Positions 1 through 8,166 of a DNA stretch of 64,000 bases are shown here, piece by piece. The stretch is from the NCBI RefSeq assembly GCF_022842145.1, contig NZ_JALHQD010000003.1, positions 342,032-406,031 on the forward strand, given 5' to 3'. This DNA comes from Tabrizicola sp. GTDB lineage: Bacteria > Pseudomonadota > Alphaproteobacteria > Rhodobacterales > Rhodobacteraceae. Each line of letters opens with the position of its first letter. The first letter of the stretch is position 1. The notes beneath the pieces are model-generated. The model made no database searches. It had not been told where the DNA came from and saw nothing but the letters and a program-made list of their open reading frames with translations. The translations under genes and the position numbers were made by a program.

Positions 1-75
1 GAGCGCCATCTCTGCATCGATACCACGGCCTCAGGCGGCAATGCCCAGCTTCTGGCTGAGGTAGCCGAAGGCTGA
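1..75 (+). CDS. putA: C-terminal tail of a PutA-like proline dehydrogenase / P5C dehydrogenase (partial)
   Basis: These are the last 24 codons of a gene that enters from the left edge and stops at TGA 73-75. The residues CIDTTASGGNAQLL resemble the extreme C-terminus of bifunctional PutA, which often ends in an NTAAAGGNASL-like stretch. PutA oxidises proline to glutamate through pyrroline-5-carboxylate. Only the tail is visible, so the assignment rests on one short motif. A minus-strand reading frame ends at 31 and overlaps this tail. Confidence 0.5.
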   Translation, partial: ERHLCIDTTASGGNAQLLAEVAEG

Positions 76-219
76 CGGCGCCGAATGACCGCCCTGGCAG
101 CGCGCCAGGGCGTACAGCGTGCAATCCGCACCGCCGTTGGCGTAGGTCAGCCGAGCATTCAGCGGCCGCGCAGCAGGTTGCAGACTTGCCGAAAGTTGCA
201 ATCTTGAACACGGTGTTTC
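31..219 (-). other. Possible fragment of an unidentified minus-strand protein
   Basis: On the minus strand a frame of about 62 codons is open from 219 down to a TGA at 31-33. Its C-terminal part reads TYANGGADCTLYALARCQGG and then HSAPSAFGYLSQKLG, which looks protein-like, with two cysteines and a compact end. An in-frame stop lies immediately upstream (220-222) and there is no ATG; only weak TTG or CTG starts are available. It overlaps the putative putA tail tail-to-tail. It could be a decayed gene or a chance frame. I do not recognise the family with confidence. Confidence 0.25.
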
Positions 220-393
220 TCATCCCACTGGGTTGCCCGCCCTCAGGTGCGGTGGTGGGACGCTTCGCAGCGCCCGTTTATTCTCCCTGTGCCCGCCTGA
301 TTGTGCGGCCATCATCGCCCAAGACGACATGCGCCACGTCACAAGCCGCAGCTACGCCTTGACGGAGCCCGGCCTATCGGGAAGGCTCCGCGC

Positions 394-1137
394 ATGTTTC
401 CGATCCGCGACCACAACCCCTCGGGCCAGACCCCCTTTGTCACTTTCGCGCTGATCGCGATCAACATCCTGGTTTTCCTGGGCTATTTCCTGTCGCTGGA
501 CGAATACCAGCTGGGCGAGTTCTTCTGGACCTGGGGCCTGATCCCCGCCCGCTTCCTGTCCGGCGACGGGCTGGAGACGATCCTGACCTCGATGTTCCTG
601 CACGGCGGCTGGCTGCATCTGGCGGGCAACATGCTGTTCCTGTGGATCTATGGCGACAATCTGGAAGAGGAGATGGGGCACTTCGGCTTCCTTCTCTTCT
701 ACCTCGCCTGCGGCATTGCCGCGGGCCTCGCGCAGGCGCTGCCCGATCCGGGGTCGGTCGTACCGATGGTCGGGGCCTCCGGCGCCATCGCGGGGGTGAT
801 GGGGGGCTACCTCCTGCTCTTCCCCAAGGCCAAGGTCGACGTTCTGTTCATCTTCATCATCTTCTTCCGGATCTTCGCCATCCCCGCCTGGATCGTCCTG
901 AGCATCTGGCTGGCGATCCAGATCTTCTCGGGTGTCTCGACCCCCGGCGACCTTGGCGGCGTGGCCTACTGGGCGCATGTCGGCGGCTTTGTCGCGGGCC
1001 TGGCGCTGACGCTTCCGGTGTGGCTGCGCCGGGGGGCGCAGGAGTTCTGGCAGCGGACTGATGGCCATCCGCCGCATCCGGAAACCCAGTTCGAAGCCGC
1101 CCGCTCCAACGTCCCCCTGGTCCGCCGTCGCCGCTGA
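394..1137 (+). CDS. Rhomboid-family intramembrane serine protease
   Basis: The product is a 247-residue integral membrane protease of the rhomboid family, which cuts transmembrane substrates inside the lipid bilayer. Visible hallmarks are the loop HGGWLHLAGNMLFLWIYG, the catalytic serine in GASGAIAG, and the catalytic histidine in AHVGGFVAG near the end. Several hydrophobic segments surround these motifs. The ATG at 394 (MFPIRDHNPS) is preferred because rhomboids of this type begin just before the first membrane helix; an upstream in-frame ATG at 301 would add 31 residues lacking family character. The DUF1194 gene starts 55 bases downstream on the same strand. The substrate is unknown. Confidence 0.88.
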   Translation: MFPIRDHNPSGQTPFVTFALIAINILVFLGYFLSLDEYQLGEFFWTWGLIPARFLSGDGLETILTSMFLHGGWLHLAGNMLFLWIYGDNLEEEMGHFGFLLFYLACGIAAGLAQALPDPGSVVPMVGASGAIAGVMGGYLLLFPKAKVDVLFIFIIFFRIFAIPAWIVLSIWLAIQIFSGVSTPGDLGGVAYWAHVGGFVAGLALTLPVWLRRGAQEFWQRTDGHPPHPETQFEAARSNVPLVRRRR

Positions 1138-1192
1138 GACGCTTTGCGGATCAGCCGCCCGCGCGTAGGATCAGGGGCGGGAGGCTTCCGCG

Positions 1193-1879
1193 ATGCTTCG
1201 CCCGATCCTGTTTGCCGCCTGCCTTGTTCAGCCCGCCCATGCGGACTGCCGTCTGGCGCTGGCGCTGGCGGTGGATGTCTCGCGGTCGATCGATTCGCAG
1301 GACTATGTGATCCAGACCGAAGGCCTTGCCGGGGCCCTGTCCGACAAGGACGTCCGCGCCGCGATCTTCGGACCCGAGGGCAATGTGGCACTGGCGATCT
1401 ACTACTGGTCGGGACGCGGCTATCAGGACCTGATCCAGCCTTGGGTGATCCTGGACAACCCCGAGGCGCTGGACGCCGCGATCTGGGAGGTCCGCCGCAC
1501 CCCGCGCCCGGCCGCTCCCTTGGCCACCGCGTTGGGCGACGCGCTCAGCTATGGTCTTGACCTGATGTCCGACGCCCCCGACTGCGAGCGCCGGGTGATC
1601 GACGTGGCCGGAGACGGGCGCAGCAACGACGGCATCTCTGTCGCCCGCACCTACGAGCGTGAGGATTTCACCGGGATCACCGTCAACGGACTGGCCGTGG
1701 GCGAGCATGAAACCGACATCCTGGACTATTACGCGGGCGAGGTGATCCGCGGCCCGGGCGCCTTTGTCGAGCTTGCACCACGCCAGGAAGATTATCCCGA
1801 TGCGCTCCGCCGCAAGCTTCTGCGCGAGCTTCACGGGCCGATGATCGGACGCCTTTCGGCGCCGTTGTCCAACGGTTGA
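1193..1879 (+). CDS. Exported DUF1194 (VWA-like) protein
   Basis: The 228-residue protein begins with a short signal peptide (MLRPILFAACLVQPAHA). A von Willebrand A-like domain of the DUF1194 type follows. The motif LAVDVSRSID matches a metal-ion-dependent adhesion site (DxSxS), and a later VIDVAGDGRSNDG segment is typical of this family. A strong ribosome site (GGGAGG, 1179-1184) precedes the ATG. It is probably periplasmic. Family function is not established; VWA folds generally mediate metal-dependent protein contacts. Confidence 0.8.
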   Translation: MLRPILFAACLVQPAHADCRLALALAVDVSRSIDSQDYVIQTEGLAGALSDKDVRAAIFGPEGNVALAIYYWSGRGYQDLIQPWVILDNPEALDAAIWEVRRTPRPAAPLATALGDALSYGLDLMSDAPDCERRVIDVAGDGRSNDGISVARTYEREDFTGITVNGLAVGEHETDILDYYAGEVIRGPGAFVELAPRQEDYPDALRRKLLRELHGPMIGRLSAPLSNG

Positions 1880-1996
1880 CCGCAAAGCGCCACAGATGCG
1901 GGAATCCCGACCTGATTTTCGCCGGTTTTCCGTTGACTGATGCAGTAGTCCGGGAATTCTTGCCGGGGCATTGATCTTGTGTATTCGGAGGTTTCC

Positions 1997-2419
1997 ATGC
2001 GCCGCCATTTTGCCGCGCTTCTCTTCACCCTGTCGCTTCTACCCGGGGCCGCCCAGGCCGAAAGGGTCGTGGCCCATGTCTCGATCACGTCGCAACTGAT
2101 GAAGGTCTACCACGAGGGGCGGCTCCTGTTCACCTGGCCGGTCTCGACCGCCAAGCCGGGCAAGATCACGCCCGCCGGCACCTACGCGCCCGAGTTCCTG
2201 TCGAAGAACCATCGCTCGCGCCGCTACAACAACGCACCGATGCCCTTCGCGATCTTCTATGACGGCAACTATGCCATCCACGGCACCGACCAGATCAAGC
2301 GTCTGGGCAACCCTGCCTCGAACGGCTGTGTGCGACTGCACCCGGACAACGCGAAGATCCTCTTCGAGATGGTGAAGGCCGAAGGGATGGACAACATGCG
2401 CGTCGTGATCGTCCAGTAG
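1997..2419 (+). CDS. Periplasmic L,D-transpeptidase (YkuD domain)
   Basis: The product is a 140-residue secreted enzyme of the YkuD family. These enzymes form 3-3 cross-links in peptidoglycan or attach proteins to it. The signal peptide is MRRHFAALLFTLSLLPGAAQA. The catalytic signature is present: HGT followed after a gap by SNGCVRLH, with the nucleophilic cysteine. The ATG at 1997 has a good ribosome site (GGAGGT at 1987-1992) and starts directly with the signal peptide. A GTG at 1979 would add six residues before it and is less likely. The protein is short, with no separate substrate-binding domain. Confidence 0.9.
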   Translation: MRRHFAALLFTLSLLPGAAQAERVVAHVSITSQLMKVYHEGRLLFTWPVSTAKPGKITPAGTYAPEFLSKNHRSRRYNNAPMPFAIFYDGNYAIHGTDQIKRLGNPASNGCVRLHPDNAKILFEMVKAEGMDNMRVVIVQ

Positions 2420-2460
2420 GGACGCGGGCAGGCGGCCCTTTGCGTCGCGGAAAGCAACCG

Positions 2461-2907
2461 CTAGCCGCGGGAGCGCAGGTTCTTCATCGACGCGCGGCCG
2501 CGCGCCGTCGCAAGATCATGCACCAGCATCCCGACCAGGGCCGCCGTCGCGAACAGCGCGCCATCGCCAAGGAACTGCCCGCCAGCGACCAGCGCCGTCC
2601 CCGGCGAAAAGCCCGAAAGCCCCCAACCCAGCCCGAAGATCAGGCTTCCCGCGACAAGCCTTGCGTCAAGACCTTCGGCTTCAGCGGGAACCGACGGGCC
2701 GGGGAGGAGGGGCTGCCCAAGCCGCCGGTGCAGGCGCACCCCGATGAAGGCAACGGCAATCGCCGCAAGAAGTGCCAGGCCAAAGCTCGGGTCCCAGTCC
2801 GGACCGGGGCGCAGAAAGGCCTGCACCCGCGCGGGGTCGGCCAGACCCGAGAGGATGAGGCCGCCTCCGCAAAGCAGCCCGCAGGCCAGTGCCGCAAGCC
2901 GGATCAT
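2461..2907 (-). CDS. YeeE/YedE-type membrane protein, second of a pair (DUF6691-like)
   Basis: The 148-residue hydrophobic protein contains the motif GLGWGLSGFSPGTAL, typical of half-size YeeE/YedE proteins implicated in transport of sulfur compounds such as thiosulfate. Its ATG overlaps the stop of the upstream partner by four bases (ATGA at 2904-2907), so the two are translationally coupled. Two half-size proteins probably assemble into one transporter. The substrate is inferred from the family. No adjacent sulfur-oxidation gene or sulfide-sensing regulator is seen here, though such genes often accompany this pair elsewhere. Confidence 0.75.
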   Translation of the reverse strand: MIRLAALACGLLCGGGLILSGLADPARVQAFLRPGPDWDPSFGLALLAAIAVAFIGVRLHRRLGQPLLPGPSVPAEAEGLDARLVAGSLIFGLGWGLSGFSPGTALVAGGQFLGDGALFATAALVGMLVHDLATARGRASMKNLRSRG

Positions 2908-3350
2908 GGCGCCACCGTGCCGCTGCGGACCCAGCCGGACGCCATCACACCAACGAGCCCGCCCAGAAGGAGGCAAACCACGGCAACCAGCGCCCGCTTC
3001 GACAGCCGCGCGAGCCCAAGGATCGCCTGCCCGCTGATGCCGGTGCTGCCAAGACGCGCGCCAAAGCCGGCAAGCAGCCCGGCCACCAGAACAAGCGGTA
3101 CATTGGTTGCGCCGCCGGCGTCCGGCAGAGGCACCCAGATCTGCCAGATCGTCGGCGCCAGAACCATCCCGGCCAGAAACGCGATGCTGGCCGCCGCCAG
3201 ACCCTCGTTTCCGCCCAGAAGGCTGCCCAGCATGTCGGACAGATTCATTGCGCGCCCGGTCAGCACCAAGAGAAGTGCTGCGGAAAGACCGACAAGCCCG
3301 CCCCCGATCACCGTGGCGCCCGGCGCGGTCAGTAGCCAATCAAGGATCAT
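2904..3350 (-). CDS. YeeE/YedE-type membrane protein, first of a pair
   Basis: This is the 148-residue partner of the downstream membrane protein. It carries several hydrophobic segments and the motif GFGARLGSTGISGQAILGLA, corresponding to the GxRxxxGCTSGHGI-like signature of YeeE/YedE transporters with serine and isoleucine in the usual cysteine region. The start at 3350 (MILDWLL) is supported by a GGGAGG ribosome site on the minus strand; a longer frame begins upstream without such support. It probably imports a sulfur compound together with its partner. The lost cysteine position may alter substrate handling. Confidence 0.72.
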   Translation of the reverse strand: MILDWLLTAPGATVIGGGLVGLSAALLLVLTGRAMNLSDMLGSLLGGNEGLAAASIAFLAGMVLAPTIWQIWVPLPDAGGATNVPLVLVAGLLAGFGARLGSTGISGQAILGLARLSKRALVAVVCLLLGGLVGVMASGWVRSGTVAP

Positions 3351-3554
3351 CTGGCCTCCCCTCAGCTCCAATGCCGTCCCAGAATGCCCGGTTCCGGCGG
3401 CAAAGCAAATCAAAGCGTAGGATCACGCCGGCGAAGCCCATGCCGGCACTTCACTTCGCGGCGTCCCGCGTGTATGCCCGCCCGACTTCTTCAGACCCGT
3501 TTCCCCGAACGCCTGACAGATCCCGACCGCCGTGAACCGACCGGAGTGAAGCCC

Positions 3555-4340
3555 ATGCAAGGCAGTGCCAACCTGAACCTGATGATCAAGGCCGCCCGCA
3601 AGGCGGGGCGCTCGCTGGTCAAGGACTTCCGCGAGGTTGAAAACCTTCAGGTCTCGACCAAGGGTCCGGGGGATTTTGTCACCAAGGCCGACCGCGAGGC
3701 CGAGCGGATGATCAAGGAGGAACTCCTTGCCGGCCGCCCGACCTATGGCTGGATCGGGGAAGAGACGGGCATGACCGCCGGCGCCGACCCGACCCGCCGC
3801 TGGATCGTCGATCCTCTCGACGGGACCACGAACTTCCTGCACGGGATGCCGCATTGGGCCGTGTCGATCGCGCTGGAGCACAAGGGCGAGATCGTCTCCG
3901 CCGTCGTCTACGACCCCGCCAAGGACGAGATGTTCTGGGCCGAAAAGGGCGCCGGCTGCTGGCTGAACGACAACCGCCGCCTGCGGGTGTCCGGTCGCCG
4001 GGCGATGCACGAGGCGGTGTTCGCGACGGGCGTGCCCTTCGGTGCCAAATCCACGCTGCCCGCCACGCTGAAGGACCTCGGGCGCCTGATGCCCGCCTGC
4101 GCCGGCGTGCGCCGCTGGGGTGCGGCCTCGCTGGACCTCGCCTACGTCGCCGCTGGCCGCTTCGACGGCTATTGGGAACGTGAGCTGTCGGTCTGGGACA
4201 TTGCGGCGGGGGTGCTTCTGGTCAAGGAAGCCGGCGGCCTGGTCGAGGGCCTGCGCGAAGGCACCGATCCGCTCGACGGCGCGCTGATCGCCGCGAACGA
4301 TGGGCTTTTCAAGCCGTTGGCGGACACGATCCGCGCCTGA
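3555..4340 (+). CDS. Inositol monophosphatase family protein (SuhB/CysQ type)
   Basis: The 261-residue protein belongs to the Mg2+-dependent lithium-sensitive phosphatase superfamily. Metal-binding motifs are visible in order: the glutamates of GEETG, DPLDGTTNF (DPxDGT), and a C-terminal WDIAAG. Substrates in this family include inositol-1-phosphate and, for CysQ, 3'-phosphoadenosine 5'-phosphate; the sequence alone does not decide between them. The ATG at 3555 (MQGSANLNLMIKAARKAG) matches the usual SuhB start; longer upstream reading lacks family similarity. It converges on metR. Confidence 0.88.
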   Translation: MQGSANLNLMIKAARKAGRSLVKDFREVENLQVSTKGPGDFVTKADREAERMIKEELLAGRPTYGWIGEETGMTAGADPTRRWIVDPLDGTTNFLHGMPHWAVSIALEHKGEIVSAVVYDPAKDEMFWAEKGAGCWLNDNRRLRVSGRRAMHEAVFATGVPFGAKSTLPATLKDLGRLMPACAGVRRWGAASLDLAYVAAGRFDGYWERELSVWDIAAGVLLVKEAGGLVEGLREGTDPLDGALIAANDGLFKPLADTIRA

Positions 4341-4409
4341 CGCCCGCCTTCGACGTCGTCACTCCTCGCAGGGCCCACCGACGAGAAGACGAAGTCGCAC
4401 GAGGAGGCG

Positions 4410-5315
4410 TCACCCGCGCTGCAGTTTCACCGGCTCGGACCGCGCCAGCCGCAGGAAATGCGCCATGTAGGGTTTGGCCGCATCCTCTTCCCGCGTCGCC
4501 GCATACATCCGCTTGGTCACCACCTCCGGCCCCAAGGGCCGCGTGATGTAATCGGCGTTCGTCTTCACCTCGCGCATCACCCAGTCCGGCAGCACCGCGA
4601 CCCCCCGGTTCGATCCGACCAGCATCAGGATCACCGCCGTCAACTCGGCTGTCCGTTGCGCCCGGGGCTCCACTTTCGCCGGCGTCAGGAGTTCGGTGAA
4701 CACGTCCAGCTTGTCCCGGCTGACCGGGTAGGTGATCAGCAACTGGTCGCGGAAGTCCTCGGCGGTGATGAATTCCTTCGCGGCCAAGGGGTTCTGCGCG
4801 GACCCCACGAACGTCGGGTGATAGTCGAACAGGGGGTTGAACACGATTCCCGGCGGTGGCTCCCGATCTGAACTGATCACCAGGTCCACATCCTCGCGGT
4901 TCAGCGCCGGCAGGGCCTCGAACGCCAGCCCCGCGCGGATATCCACGTCGATCTCGGGCCAGGCGTGGCGGAACATCTCCAGCACCGGGAAAAGCCAGTC
5001 GAAACAGGCGTGGCACTCGATGGCGATGTGCAGCCGTCCCGTCCGCCCGGCCCGCAAGCTGCGGAACTCCTCCTCCATCGCGTCGATCTCGGGCAGGATG
5101 CGCTCGGCCGCTCGCAGCATCCTGACCCCAGCCGCCGACAGGCGCATCGGTTTCGACCGACGCACGAACAGCTCCATCCCGGCCTGCGCTTCCAGCCCCG
5201 CCACCTGATGCGACAAGGCGGATTGCGTCATGTTCAGCACATCCGCCGCCCGCGCGAGGCCCCCGGCCTGCTGGATGGCCCGGATCGTTCGCAGGTGACG
5301 CAACTCGATGTACAT
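4410..5315 (-). CDS. metR: LysR-type regulator MetR
   Basis: The 301-residue LysR-family regulator has an N-terminal winged helix-turn-helix (LRTIRAIQQAGGLARAADVL, then TQSALSHQVAGLE) and a C-terminal substrate-binding domain. It is divergent from metF, separated by 87 bases with an inverted repeat that could be its operator. In other proteobacteria MetR senses homocysteine and controls metE, metF and related genes. The identification as MetR rests on the sequence type and on this divergent placement. Confidence 0.85.
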   Translation of the reverse strand: MYIELRHLRTIRAIQQAGGLARAADVLNMTQSALSHQVAGLEAQAGMELFVRRSKPMRLSAAGVRMLRAAERILPEIDAMEEEFRSLRAGRTGRLHIAIECHACFDWLFPVLEMFRHAWPEIDVDIRAGLAFEALPALNREDVDLVISSDREPPPGIVFNPLFDYHPTFVGSAQNPLAAKEFITAEDFRDQLLITYPVSRDKLDVFTELLTPAKVEPRAQRTAELTAVILMLVGSNRGVAVLPDWVMREVKTNADYITRPLGPEVVTKRMYAATREEDAAKPYMAHFLRLARSEPVKLQRG

Positions 5316-5335
5316 GAACCAGCCTCATGAAGATG

Positions 5336-5359
5336 GTGAGAATTATGAATTGGTCTCAC
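5336..5359. promoter_or_regulatory. Inverted repeat between metR and metF, candidate MetR operator
   Basis: The arms GTGAGA (5336-5341) and TCTCAC (5354-5359) are perfectly complementary across a 12-base AT-rich spacer. The repeat lies in the 87-base divergent promoter region. LysR regulators typically bind interrupted dyads of this size. The spacer contains TATGAATT, giving a local AT-rich patch in otherwise GC-rich DNA. Confidence 0.5.
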
Positions 5360-5402
5360 ATGATGCGATCTGCGACAAGAGGGTCATTGAAGGAGACCAC
5401 CA

Positions 5403-6272
5403 ATGACCAACGCGCCCCGCATCAGCTTTGAATTCTTCCCGCCGCAGTCGCTGGACGCCTCGTTCCGGCTGTGGGAAACGGTGCAGGCGCTGGCCCCGAT
5501 GCAGCCCTCCTTCGTCTCGGTCACCTATGGCGCGGGCGGCACCACCCGCACCCTGACTCATGAGGCGGTCTCGACCATCCACCGCAACTACGGCCTGCCC
5601 GTTGCCGCGCACCTCACCTGCGTCGATGCCACCCGGACCGAGACGCTGGCCATCGCCGAGGCCTATGCCGCTGCCGGCGTGACCGAGATCGTCGCCCTGC
5701 GCGGTGATGCACCGAAGGGCGCGCAACGCTTTGTCCCGCACCCCTTGGGCTTTGCCAACTCGGTGGAATTGGTGGAAAAGCTGGCCCGCACCGGCAAGTT
5801 CAAGATCCGTGTCGGCGCCTACCCTGAGCCGCATCCCGATGCCGCCGACAAGACCTCTGACGTGACCTGGCTCAAGCGCAAGATCGACGCCGGGGCCTCC
5901 AGCGCGATCACCCAGTTCTTCTTCGACGCCGACACCTTCTTCCGCTTCCGCGATGCCTGCACCAAGGCCGGGATCACCGCCCCGATCATCCCCGGCATCC
6001 TGCCGATCACCTCGTGGGAAGGTGCCAAGAAATTTGCCCGCCGCTGCGGGACCAGCGTTCCGCAGAAGCTGGACGAAGCCTTCGCCACCGCCGCCCGCGA
6101 CGGGCGCGAGGAGCTGCTGGCCCTCACCCATGCGACCCAGCTTTGCGACAAACTGATCCAGGGCGGCGTTGAAGACCTGCACTTCTACACCCTGAACCGC
6201 CCGCACCTGACCCGCGAGGTCGTCCGCGCGCTTGGCATCCAGCCGCAGGTGGTGCTGGAAAAAGTCGCCTGA
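5403..6272 (+). CDS. metF: 5,10-methylenetetrahydrofolate reductase
   Basis: The 289-residue FAD enzyme reduces 5,10-methylene-THF to 5-methyl-THF, the methyl donor for methionine synthesis. It starts with the family hallmark ISFEFFPPQS and contains FVSVTYGAGGTTR and ALRGDAPKG, then a C-terminal region ending in LHFYTLNR, all typical of MetF. The ATG is preceded by AGGAG at 5391-5395 with good spacing. It is divergent from metR and probably activated by it in response to homocysteine. No methionine synthase gene lies nearby. Confidence 0.95.
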   Translation: MTNAPRISFEFFPPQSLDASFRLWETVQALAPMQPSFVSVTYGAGGTTRTLTHEAVSTIHRNYGLPVAAHLTCVDATRTETLAIAEAYAAAGVTEIVALRGDAPKGAQRFVPHPLGFANSVELVEKLARTGKFKIRVGAYPEPHPDAADKTSDVTWLKRKIDAGASSAITQFFFDADTFFRFRDACTKAGITAPIIPGILPITSWEGAKKFARRCGTSVPQKLDEAFATAARDGREELLALTHATQLCDKLIQGGVEDLHFYTLNRPHLTREVVRALGIQPQVVLEKVA

Positions 6273-6436
6273 CATCCGCCCCTCAGGGGCAACCGTCGTC
6301 TCCCTGGGCGGCTTTCCGACCTGTCCCCACAGTGCCCCGGAAAGCCGCCACCTTTTTGCCCGTTGCTGCCCGTTTTGTCAGTTGCTGGGGGGGGCATATC
6401 GGCTAATCTCGCGCGACCCTTAGTGCGGACGATCAC

Positions 6437-6877
6437 ATGCCGAAGCTTGTCACCCTTCTCAACGGCCCGAACCTCAATCTCCTCGGCCTCCGCCAGCCCG
6501 AAATCTACGGTCGCGAGACTTTGGACGACGTGGTCGCTCGCGTTGCCGACCTCGCCGAAGAGCTTGGGCTGACCGTCCGCGCCCAGCAGTCGAACCACGA
6601 GGGCCAACTCGTCGACTGGATCCACGCAGCGCGGGGGACCTCCGCCGCGATCATCATCAACCCCGGTGCCTATTCCCACACCTCCATCGCGATCCTGGAC
6701 GCGCTGAACGCCTACGATGGCCCGGTGATCGAGGTCCACATCTCCAACATCCACAAGCGCGAGGCGTTCCGGCACCACTCCTACGTCTCGGCCCGCGCCG
6801 ACGGGGTGATCGCGGGCTGCGGGACCGAGGGCTACCTCCTCGCGCTGCGCCGGATCGCCTCGCTTCTGAAGGCATGA
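6437..6877 (+). CDS. aroQ: Type II 3-dehydroquinate dehydratase
   Basis: The 146-residue shikimate-pathway enzyme removes water from 3-dehydroquinate to give 3-dehydroshikimate. Type II features are clear: [11 protein letters not shown] with a following [32 protein letters not shown], and the histidine-bearing [17 protein letters not shown]. Length is normal for the dodecameric type II enzyme. Its stop overlaps the start of the following ligase gene by four bases (ATGA), so the two may be co-translated. Confidence 0.95.
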   Translation: MPKLVTLLNGPNLNLLGLRQPEIYGRETLDDVVARVADLAEELGLTVRAQQSNHEGQLVDWIHAARGTSAAIIINPGAYSHTSIAILDALNAYDGPVIEVHISNIHKREAFRHHSYVSARADGVIAGCGTEGYLLALRRIASLLKA

Positions 6878-8166
6878 CCGACCGCTTCCGCTGGCACCCC
6901 GAGGCCTGGCTCTTCGATAGCGCGGGATCAGAAGTTCTGCCCGGCTGTCCACCACCCCCATCGCCTCCCCACCTGGGGGAACCGCCCGCGTCGGGCAGCA
7001 TCTTTCCCGACACCCCGCAAGGCCTCGCCGCCGCCATCGGCCACCCCGCCTTCCGCATCGGCGCGCCCGACCAGCCATCGCCCAATCCGCACAGCCAACC
7101 GATCCTGGAAACCCTCACCTCCGGCTCCACCGGCCAGCCGCGCCGCATCCTTCGCACCCAAGGCTCCTGGACTGCCAGCTTTGCCGTCAACGCCAGCCTT
7201 GGCATCGGCCCCGGCGCACAGGTCGCCACCTTGGGCCGCCTGATCCACTCACTCTCTCTCTACGGCGCGATCGAGGGCCTGCATCTGGGCGCGCAGGTTC
7301 ACCTTCTCAGCGACCTGCGTCCCGACCGGCAACGCACCGCCCTGGCACAGCGCCAGATCACCCACCTCTACGCCACCCCCGCGCAACTGCGTCTGATCCT
7401 CGGACCCGGCACGCTCCCCGCCCTCCGCCTGATCCTCGTCGGCGGCTCCAAGCTTGACCCCACCCTCCGCGCCGCCCTCACCATCCTCGCGCCCAACGCC
7501 CAGGTCCGCGAGTTCTACGGTGCCGCCGAGACCAGCTTCATCACCCTCGCCGACGAAACCACCCCCGACGCCTCGGTCGGCCGCCCCTATCCCCGCGTCG
7601 ACCTCCATCTCGACCCGACCGGAGAAGTCTGGGTCAAAAGCCCCTACCTCTTTCTCGACTATGCCTTTCACATTTGCCCAAATATCCCCGCCGGAGGCGC
7701 GTCCGAGCCGGTTGCGCGTCCTTCACGCGCAGAGGCGAGACAAAAGGAACGCGCGCCAGCGCTCCATTCAACTCCCGCCGCTACCCGCTGGCGCGACGGC
7801 TGGCTTTCCGTGGGCGAGATCGGCGAGTTGCGGGACGGCTACCTCTACCTCAAAGGCCGCGCGGGTCGCATGGTAACGGTGGCCGACCAGAACGTCTTCC
7901 CCGAAGAAATCGAAGCGCTCCTGCACAGCTTTCCCGGCGTCACCCGTGCCGCCGTCCTGCCCGTCCCGGACGCCAAACGCGGCCATGCCCTCGTCTCCGT
8001 CCTGCAAGGCGACCCGATGCAGGAACCCGCGATCCTGGCCACCCTGCGCCGGGAACTCGGCCCGCTCATATCCCCGAAGTCCCTGATCTGGCGGCAGGAC
8101 TGGCCCATGCTTGCCTCCGGCAAGACCGACTTCAAGGCGCTGGAGGAAGTGCTATGGCGCGTCTGA
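6874..8166 (+). CDS. AMP-forming acyl-CoA ligase-like protein (YhfT-like context)
   Basis: The 430-residue protein is an adenylate-forming enzyme, short for the family because the N-terminal region is reduced. Visible motifs are the P-loop TSGSTGQP (residues 82-89), YGAAE (215-219), VGEIGEL (about 313-319), GRAGRMV (328-334), and the catalytic lysine in SGKTDFK (Lys417). Residues 263-292 are encoded by a palindromic repeat inserted in frame. The gene is translationally coupled to aroQ and overlaps the following thiolase gene by 13 bases. Next to a biotin transporter, a ligase/thiolase pair recalls yhfT-yhfS beside bioY in Bacillus subtilis. The substrate is unknown; pimelate or a similar acid is conjecture. 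Confidence 0.75.
   Translation: MTDRFRWHPEAWLFDSAGSEVLPGCPPPPSPPHLGEPPASGSIFPDTPQGLAAAIGHPAFRIGAPDQPSPNPHSQPILETLTSGSTGQPRRILRTQGSWTASFAVNASLGIGPGAQVATLGRLIHSLSLYGAIEGLHLGAQVHLLSDLRPDRQRTALAQRQITHLYATPAQLRLILGPGTLPALRLILVGGSKLDPTLRAALTILAPNAQVREFYGAAETSFITLADETTPDASVGRPYPRVDLHLDPTGEVWVKSPYLFLDYAFHICPNIPAGGASEPVARPSRAEARQKERAPALHSTPAATRWRDGWLSVGEIGELRDGYLYLKGRAGRMVTVADQNVFPEEIEALLHSFPGVTRAAVLPVPDAKRGHALVSVLQGDPMQEPAILATLRRELGPLISPKSLIWRQDWPMLASGKTDFKALEEVLWRV
7661..7747 (+). repeat. Palindromic dispersed repeat, copy 1 (inside the ligase gene)
   Basis: These 87 bases match, in inverted orientation, the intergenic segment at 56175-56260. Shared features are CCTTTCACATTTGCCCAAA, CCCCGCCGGAGGCGC, a small hairpin around CCTTCAC (arms GCGCGT/ACGCGC here), and GAGACAAAAGG at the end. 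The length is 29 codons, so the reading frame is preserved and about 30 residues are added between the SPYLFLDY region and WRDGWLS of the enzyme. Confidence 0.8.

Noticed and set aside
5315..5403. SAM riboswitch ahead of metF
   Set aside because: The leader is under 90 bases with no pseudoknot-like pairing. A MetR-type operator fits the divergent arrangement better.
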